From NCBI GenBank assembly GCA_030704615.1, contig CM060734.1:10042001-10106000 (forward strand): a stretch of 64,000 nt of DNA, given 5' to 3'. A program made the position numbers and the translations under genes. Of this stretch, positions 58,301 to 64,000 are shown one piece after another; positions within the stretch are counted from its first letter, which is position 1, and every line of letters starts with the position of its first letter. The DNA comes from Takakia lepidozioides (taxonomy: Eukaryota; Streptophyta; Takakiopsida; Takakiales; Takakiaceae). Under the pieces are notes generated by a model. The model saw only the letters and a program-made list of their open reading frames with translations. It made no database searches and was not told where the DNA came from.

Positions 58301-60422
58301 AGGGCGGTCCTGTCTCCAAGATATAGAGTCGATTAACTTACATGTGTTGCAACTGACCCCACAATTGACCAGGAATAGAGAATATCCTCAACAATTTGGT
58401 TGACTGGCTAATACCATACCAGAGCTGACAGAGTTCCTTGGCAGGAAGGTAGCAGCTTACTACGTGCTGTATCATATGTTCCCAGACACTGCTCAGTAGC
58501 TCTGTTTCATAAGCTGTTATAATCATCATGGACTCTCCTCTCAAACCATGGACACACACAAGTGACACCGTCACAAACCTTTGTACTTATCCAGAGAATG
58601 AAGCTGGAGCAAACCTGACATCCAGGTAGTGGTGGCCAGCCTTTATAAGCTCATGGGCAACTTGCACCGGAACACTCCGGATGGTCGAGGGTTCTGCCTG
58701 CCTCCCTTTCACTTGCAACCTGCTGAATCCACACTTGCTTTTCAAATACTTTCAAAGACTTACACTGATTAAAAGCTGGATACCAAGAGATATACTATGG
58801 GTAAAATTGACACCTGGCACTAAGTTTCAGACTTGTTTACCAAAGGGAACTAATGCTATCAGGACCTGTGTCTATCATTAGAGGTCAGTTAAAATTAGAC
58901 AGGAATCCTGGGATATATGAGAGATATTACAGAAGGGAGTTGGGAGTATTACCTCATGAGAGACATGAAAGATATGGGATATGAGTGACGAAGAGGAGAA
59001 AGGAGAGAGAAATATACAGCAAAAAGAGAAAGCTATTTAAAAAATAACTATCCACGGTACTGGGGAAGGGGAATAGACGTAGGAGAATGATCTGAACCTC
59101 TCAGTCCACCTATCTTTACTCCTGCACATGCATTATCTCAGTCTTACCTCTCCCTCTCTCCACATTCTCATACAACCACGAACTCATACTGCTCTCAAGC
59201 AATCTTATAAACGCTTCTGCAACTCAAGATGACATGAGACAAACAGAAGGTTACCGAGGGAAAATCGTGAGGATAGTAGGAAGTTTCTCTCAGCTGAGTC
59301 TACAGGACCTGTCATGCTCTTCTTATCCCACAGTTAAAATTACCGAGAGCTGAGATTCAGTGTCGATTGTTGCAATGCTTCTAAACTGAAGCTATTTATT
59401 CTGGTGGATCCCACTGCTATTTGAGACACCCACAGTTTATCTACAAATAAGAGAGATCTCCAATATCACGTGGGATTGTTGAAACAGGACCCTGTGTTGT
59501 GGGGAACAGTCATGAAAGAGGTATATGCATCATATAAGAGATAAAGATGTTGAAATCTTCATATGGCAGCCCGGCAAAAACAACGAACTTGTCCCAATGT
59601 CCATGGACACCTAACCATGATTTTAAGCGTTGCCTAGCATCTTAAGACCTGAGTTGAGGCCCAAAGTCAGAATCAACAGAGACTTCGTTTGTAGCTGGTG
59701 GCAGGTTCCTCTTCACATAATGATATACTTCACGTGGGCATTAAAACATATTTTCTCCTAATAAATTGGGGCTACAATTTACAGTCTGGTCCAATAGATA
59801 GCATACAGAGCTTTCCCTCGGGATGACCAGCACATGAAAGACAATTAGTTCGCGTTTTCCACATATCCTCCAGAAAGCCCTTCACACAAGCATCAACCAG
59901 CCGTGTGTGAGCTGCCTGACTCCACTAGGGCCAGGGCTTTACGCTCAGCCTCACATCGCCTTTGCCTTGAAAGCATCGACTCCAAAAACTTTCGATCGAG
60001 GGCAAATACGAAACATTCTCAACACGACTACGATCATCATCCATCTAGCCGTTAAGCTGTGGAGTATAGTAAACGAAGCTTCGATTCCACTGTAGATTTT
60101 CCACCAAAAAGAACCAAAACGCAGTAAACTTGTGATAAGCCTCATGAAATGCACCAGCCAGGATTTCCATTCAACTGAACCAAGCTGAGTCTTTGCTGAG
60201 ACGGAGGAAAGCTTACCTTCGAACTGTGTTGGTACGTGTGCAGGTAGATAGCTGCCTGTGCATGCTCACATGCTTCAATCTCCGCAAGAACGCAGTACAG
60301 ACTCTGATCTGTGAAGGAAAAACCTCACCAGACGAACAGCTCGAACAAGGATGGGCCCGGCTATGACGGAGACTGGGGGCGACAGAGCGCGTGAGAGGGA
60401 GGACGGCAGTGGGGTTTGTCAT
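55392..60422 (-). CDS. STR16-like: Single-domain rhodanese sulfurtransferase, six exons, probably damaged
   Basis: Exons on the minus strand: 60422-60217, 58719-58615, 57118-57045, 56617-about 56547, 55973-55920, 55475-55392. Exon 1 gives a 68-residue S/R/T-rich leader without acidic runs (MTNPTAVLPLTRSVAPSLRH), a likely organelle transit peptide, ending AG|GTAAGC. The rest reads VPVQVAHELIKAGHHYLDVR, TPEEFAGSHVEGSLNIPY, MSKNLKFVEEVSRQFDKDD, the active-site loop ACQSGRRS, and FTGVTDMGGG then AWKESGLP. The Cys and Arg of the CxxGxR loop are present, so persulfide transfer chemistry would be possible. Phases of exons 1-4 and 5-6 agree. Two oddities: no GT follows exon 4 (after GATTCATCTG), and TAG at 55440-55442 replaces the usual Tyr of GGY. 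The protein would be about 197 residues without the stop. Family known from land plants (thiosulfate sulfurtransferase 16/18 type). Confidence 0.82.
55440..55442 (-). other. Premature TAG in the last rhodanese exon
   Basis: In the frame that encodes FTGVTDMGGG the next codon is TAG, followed in frame by GAWKESGLPV. Related proteins have Tyr or Phe here. Translation would stop about 16 residues early, after the catalytic loop. Confidence 0.8.
56217..56308 (+). mobile_element. LINE family L-A, 92-bp 3' fragment in a rhodanese intron
   Basis: Matches the last 30 codons of the family ORF (SAQTGRGVNGHKA) and ends CTTATGCGTACATTC, followed by a TC repeat. It lies in the intron between the fourth and fifth rhodanese exons, antisense to the gene. 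A second, shorter related run (GCATGAGTACATTCTCTCTC) follows at 56417. Confidence 0.8.
57585..58361 (-). mobile_element. LINE family L-A, 777-bp insertion with 17-bp target duplication
   Basis: 5'-truncated copy covering the C-terminal third of the ORF (from KLIDSISWRQDRPVK to the zinc finger CNCPLCGQPEDNIHFLIHC and NVL). It is bounded by AATTGACCAGGAATAGA at 57568-57584 and again at 58362-58378, the product of target-primed reverse transcription. It lies in the second intron of the rhodanese gene, in the same orientation. No poly(A) tail: the element ends 5 nt after the ORF stop. Confidence 0.95.
58720..60216 (-). other. First intron of the rhodanese gene
   Basis: Bounded by donor GTAAGC (60216) and acceptor TTCAGCAG (58720). 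It holds a LINE fragment at 59848-59954 and otherwise unremarkable DNA. Confidence 0.7.
59848..59954 (-). mobile_element. LINE family L-A, 107-bp old fragment
   Basis: The minus strand corresponds to the EAEPKAQALL...DACVKGFLEDIWKT part of the family ORF with several changes (GTTTTCCACATATCCTCCAG, AAGCCCTTCACACAAGCATC). In the first rhodanese intron. Confidence 0.75.
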
Positions 60423-60831
60423 TTTGCTTCAAGCTCTCTACCGTCAGACACACGTCCAGTTATCAAACAGTCCAAGAACACCAGATACCGCGATCGCCCA
60501 ACACGTAGATTCCCTCCCACTCTTCTCTCTCGCTCTCTAGCAAATGCACACACCTAATCCAGAAGAACTTGTTCCTTTGCAGATCTTTCTCGTCTCCGTC
60601 CACAAAAACCCACTCCGCAAATGATAGCCTCTTCTACCTCCGTTTCCACGGCCGAGATCCAATCGCTCACCACAACCCACGTCTTAATTCTTGCAGGAGA
60701 AAGAGAGGGAATGATAGTCGTACGCTACTGCAGCACCTGTGTGCCCATCTGCACGTCACAAGGAGAAATGTAGTTGTCCTTCATACTTCATACCCGTCCA
60801 CCTCGACAAACCGCCTGTGTCTAAGGGCCGC
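60423..60831. promoter_or_regulatory. Upstream region of the rhodanese gene
   Basis: Immediately 5' of the predicted start codon (60422). Moderately GC-rich and CT-rich on the plus strand. I see no clear TATA box at a fitting distance. Plus-strand frames here (60351-60557, 60569-60841) have no recognised similarity. Confidence 0.35.
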
Positions 60832-61125
60832 TTTACACTAGGGCCCAAGCCCAGGAAATCCTGGGCCCAGTTTTTACCACTCTTGGGCTGGTCTTGGGCC
60901 AACTTCAACAGCCATGATCAAAACAAAAACAAAAAAAATTAATACCAAACTTCTTGGGCCAGAGAGTGGAGAGTTTGGTCTCCACTCCATGAGTGTTCCT
61001 TTTACTTGGGCTGGCCCAAGAAGTTGGCGCCAAAACTTGTGCCAAACTTGTGTCATGTAGGTGCCATGTAGACAAATGACCCACTTCGATTCTCTTGGGC
61101 TCCTGCGGTTTACACTAGACATAGG
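60832..61125. repeat. GGGCCCAAG-rich element between TTTACACTAG words
   Basis: GCCGCTTTACACTAG (60827-60841) and TGCGGTTTACACTAG (61105-61119) flank 265 bp carrying eight or more CTTGGGC/GCCCAAG words, several paired as inverted repeats, and one TTGGCGCCAA palindrome (61024-61033). It could be a MITE or a cluster of plant site-II-like TGGGCC motifs. Upstream of the rhodanese gene. Confidence 0.55.
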
Positions 61126-61249
61126 ATGGGAGTTGAATGCGCGCATGCGAGATCGTGGGCCCCGCTCCCCGGAGCTGGCGGCTTCCGGCGACCTACCGGT
61201 GTCTGCCGGTCAAATCCCCACCCCCCACGCCCGCCCCCTGCCCGTCGCC

Positions 61250-61520
61250 CGACGCCAGCCCGCCCCGCCCGCTTTCCCCACCCCTCCGCGGCGCTCTCCG
61301 CTCCCCTGTGTCTCAGCTCCCCCCCTCTGCTCCCCCGCTTCGCTTCCCCCCCCCTGGCGCTCTCCGCTCCCCTATGGATGTGCTCCCCTGTTCTGCTCCC
61401 CTATTTCGCTCCCTCCGCGGCGCACTCCGCTCCCCTGTGTCTCCGCTTCCCCCCCCCACTCCGCGGCGCTCTTCGCTCCCCTGTGTCTGTGCTCCCCTGT
61501 TTCGCTCCCCGATGGTACAA
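61250..61520. repeat. Degenerate CTCCCCTGT minisatellite, array 1
   Basis: About 18 imperfect units of 12-14 bp based on CGCTCCCCTGTTC. Frames on both strands (P/L-rich, or E/G/R-rich antisense) are artefacts. Confidence 0.85.
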
Positions 61521-62105
61521 CGCAACGACACGTGGCTATATCTTCACCATTCATTGGACTATAAGTACGTGTATCGCTTAGGGTCCGGGCCCTTTTGAAG
61601 ATTGGTTGTTTTGTGCGGCTGCTTTCCAACAGCGGCCTGCTTCCGCCACAACAGCAATCCCTCAGCGCTCCCTTGCTCGTCAGCTTTCCAAGAGCTCTGG
61701 TATTGTGCTACTACTGGATTGCCTTATTTGTGTGATGTGCGACCACTTCCTGGTCTGTTGGCGTTCGTACGCAATGTCCCCTTATGTTCCAAAAGGCTTG
61801 CTAGTCTTCCGGATGTTATAGTAGGCTCTCCATCACTGCCAAGTGAGGTTCGAAAGAGTCGTGGTGCTTTCCATTTCATAATGAGGCATTGTGCACAGAC
61901 GGCAGGAGGCTGAGAAGTTGTCGCCCTTTCACCCGTGCTCGTGCTCTAGTTTCGAGTTTGTGCTTCATCGAATATGGGTCCTGCTGGATTGGCCTCCGTT
62001 ATTTTGTGATCTGCGACCACTTCCGGGCCTCTTGACGTTGTGACGTAATGCGTGCCCACGGGAGAACGTCCGTAAGTTGTCGCCCACCACGCAAAATTCC
62101 TCACC
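61521..62105. other. No gene between the two CTCCCC arrays
   Basis: Plain DNA with two similar blocks (GTGATGTGCGACCACTTCCTGG at about 61732 and TTGTGATCTGCGACCACTTCCGG at about 62003), each followed by a word like TGTTGGCGTT/CTTGACGTT. This suggests a partial duplication of about 270 bp spacing that includes the neighbouring arrays. Confidence 0.6.
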
Positions 62106-62109
62106 GTTG

Positions 62110-62375
62110 ACCTTGCTCCCTTGTTCCGGTCCCCAACCCCCCTGTTCCCTCCCCTGTTCAGCTCCCCTACACCTCCCCCCTGTATGTGAGCTCCCATTTT
62201 CCGTGCCCCCCGCCCTCGCTCCCCTGTTCCGCTCCCCACGGGCCTCGATGCGGTTCTCCGCTCCCCTACTCTTTGCTCCCCTCTTGTGCTCCCCACCCCC
62301 CGTTTTCCCTCCCCTGTACGATTGCTCCCGTGTTGCGCTCCCCTCCCCTGTACGTTTCCGTGTTCCGCTCCCCCA
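62110..62375. repeat. Degenerate CTCCCCTGT minisatellite, array 2
   Basis: About 18 units of GCTCCCCTGTTCC type, more varied than array 1. The shared flanking block at 61732/62003 suggests both arrays come from one duplicated region. Confidence 0.85.
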
Positions 62376-62479
62376 CATCTTATTGTGCACTACTTGAAGT
62401 ATTTCTTGTTCTCGTGCAAGCTCGTGCATTTATTTATTTATTATTTTAATTCTTTTTAAGGATTTCTCATTTTATAACC

Positions 62480-64000
62480 AATTCGGGGAAAAAAATAAAA
62501 CCCCAAGTGACACCGTAAGGGTTACACACCGTAGGCAGTGTGGGGGGAACCAAAAACCCTGCATAAAACACAGTATTGAATTGGTAAACCTAAGGAAGCC
62601 AAGCCTTAATAATGAGAGAGTCCTCCAAAAAGCAGCATATGAAGCCGAGATTATCGAGGGGCTAATCTACGAGAAATCATACTAGCGAAAGTTAAGCCTG
62701 GAGGTCGTGGCAGGGTGCTTGACGTGCTTCTAGTTGACGTCTCTCTCAAATTCTGGCGAGGCCGTGGAGTGGAGCTCGGAGGTTTCTCCAGCGATGAGGG
62801 GGGAGAGTGTTCCAAACACAAAGATCTTGCTCGTCGCTTTGGCAAACGATGCCATGGCAGGCCCACGTTGATCTAAAAGTGGCATGGATTGTGGGCGCTT
62901 TCTCGCAATCTGCAACACATTTCGCCCAAGCTTTTTTTGATTCCGTAAGCAGGTCACTGTAAACCAATGACAGTAAGCCCGAGGTAGAGCTCGTTTCATC
63001 ATTGAAAGTTTTCTTGCATCTAGCTCGCCACAAATGCCACAGGGTAGAAGCTCTGAGAGTTTCGAATACTGGGCATGGGAAGGTTCTTGCCCTGGTGGAC
63101 CTGTTGTAGTTTAGGAGGAGGTCCAGAGGGGAGATGACGTTCAGGCTCCAATGCCTGTAAAAGACTTTGATTAAGGGCCAAATTTTAGCCGGTGCAGTGC
63201 AGGTGAGTAGGCAATGCTCATGGGTCTCGATGATTCCTGAGGAACAACACGAGCACAAGAGTGCATCATGGAATTGTAGTCACTCTCCTACCTTGAGTGC
63301 TCTATTTGCGATTTGCCAAAGGAAAGCCGAGATTTTGGTTGGCCTAATCTTCAGCCAAATCGAAGACCATATCGGTGTCCAGTTTTCATTTGCGAAACCC
63401 CAGTGAGCCCACTTGCCATTCCATTTGGAGGAAAGGGGAGGCGGATTGTTGAAGGCCCTGTAGGCTTTCTTGGGGGTGTAGGAGAGAAGCGGGGTTGGGG
63501 AACGGCCAAAATTCCAATCCCATTCTTTTGGGTCTAGATTGAGGTCAGCTAGGGGCCTACCAGAGGCTTTTTTTTTTTGAGAAATGGTCTGATTGAAGCC
63601 CAAGCCTTCCAGATTATAGACCAGAGAGGTGAGCCAACTGATTTGTGCCTAAAACCTTGTGTGATCCAGCGGAGCGAAGGCTGCCATCTGGAGGTTTTCA
63701 GGGGACTTGCCAACATGAGGTTCCCCACCACTAGAAACTTCCACGAACCTCCTTCCGGGCCCAAGAATCTAGGGATCCACTTCCCAAGAAGGGCGGTGAT
63801 CTGGGTTTCTGGGTCGAGAACTCCCAAGCCCCCCATTTTCTTTGGTTGACAGATCTATTTCCACGAGACCTGTGGACGAACCTTTTGACCTGCCCCGCGA
63901 GCTCCCCAGATGAAGTTGCGAAGCAAGGCTTTATATTCACGGACTTGGTTGCGGGAGGGGCGCCAGGATGCCGCATAGAACCAAATGCCAGCGGATATCA
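62480..64000 (-). pseudogene. L1-like LINE ORF2, C-terminal part with zf-RVT (runs off the right edge)
   Basis: On the minus strand: post-RT part with GGLGVLDPETQITALLGKWI (63549-63836), then 63280-63603 with WSSIWLKIRPTKISAFLWQI, the conserved start of the plant zf-RVT domain, then 62746-63258 with CSCCSSGIIETHEHCLLTC and STLWHLWRARCKKTFNDE. Frame breaks at about 63549 and 63270. The 3' end is probably near 62480-62650, where AACCAAAAACCC and CACCGTAAGGGTTACACACC lie. It may be the same LINE type whose ORF1 is at 51170-53613. Confidence 0.85.

Noticed and set aside
61061-61629. Plus-strand P-rich and minus-strand RGEQ-rich frames
   Set aside because: Composition artefacts of the CTCCCCTGT minisatellite.

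Overview
This window looks like nuclear DNA of a green plant-lineage (streptophyte) genome with very heavy repeat load. The evidence is spliced host genes of plant type (an ABC1/aarF kinase and a plant-style single-rhodanese sulfurtransferase), chromodomain-bearing Ty3/gypsy elements primed by initiator Met-tRNA, L1-like LINEs with zf-RVT tails and tRNA-derived SINEs. A charophyte alga or other large-genome lower streptophyte is my guess; nothing here proves the species.

Layout. 1-2256: right part of a minus-strand chromovirus (copy 1) with intact LTR. 2413-7310: minus-strand, intron-containing gene relic with a ParB-like DGNHR segment at the N side and a beta-class DNA methyltransferase-like motif I at the C side; one intron holds a 145-bp satellite of alternating palindromes. 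7607-14439: complete chromovirus (copy 2) with 5-bp target duplication CACAT; its left LTR carries an internal inversion. 14924-15700: two more arrays sharing the GGCGCC-centred palindrome. 15725-17395: a second, unrelated gypsy RT relic. 17400-20400: direct repeats, a 140-bp dyad array, a SINE, a long hairpin and a retroelement tail.

21145-28800: minus-strand ABC1-kinase gene, nine 3' exons resolved to the base, with a 1.6-1.9 kb LINE in one intron. 28890-32415: two further LINE copies. 32514-33656: exons of an unrecognised gene. 36-39 kb: dispersed repeats, a second SINE with its target duplication, and a degenerate CCACTAGTGG-rich satellite. 39-44.2 kb: C-rich, G-poor plus-strand LINE with ORF1 and a 2A-like GDIHPNPGP motif. 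44.7-44.9 kb: minisatellite. 45168-49350: chromovirus copy 3, truncated and deleted, ending in a fold-back LTR.

49.5-51 kb: inverted partners of the 36-38 kb repeats. 51.2-53.6 kb: minus-strand LINE ORF1 with a zinc knuckle. 55392-60422: six-exon STR16-like rhodanese gene on the minus strand, whose introns hold three fragments of the same LINE family (one with a 17-bp target duplication); it has a premature TAG and one junction without a GT donor. 60.8-62.4 kb: GGGCCCAAG-rich element and CTCCCC minisatellites. 62.65-64 kb: 3' half of an L1-like LINE.

The working host content is therefore two or three genes; the rest is transposon strata. Many relic stops read TAG/TAA where CAG/CAA is expected, which fits deamination of methylated cytosines.
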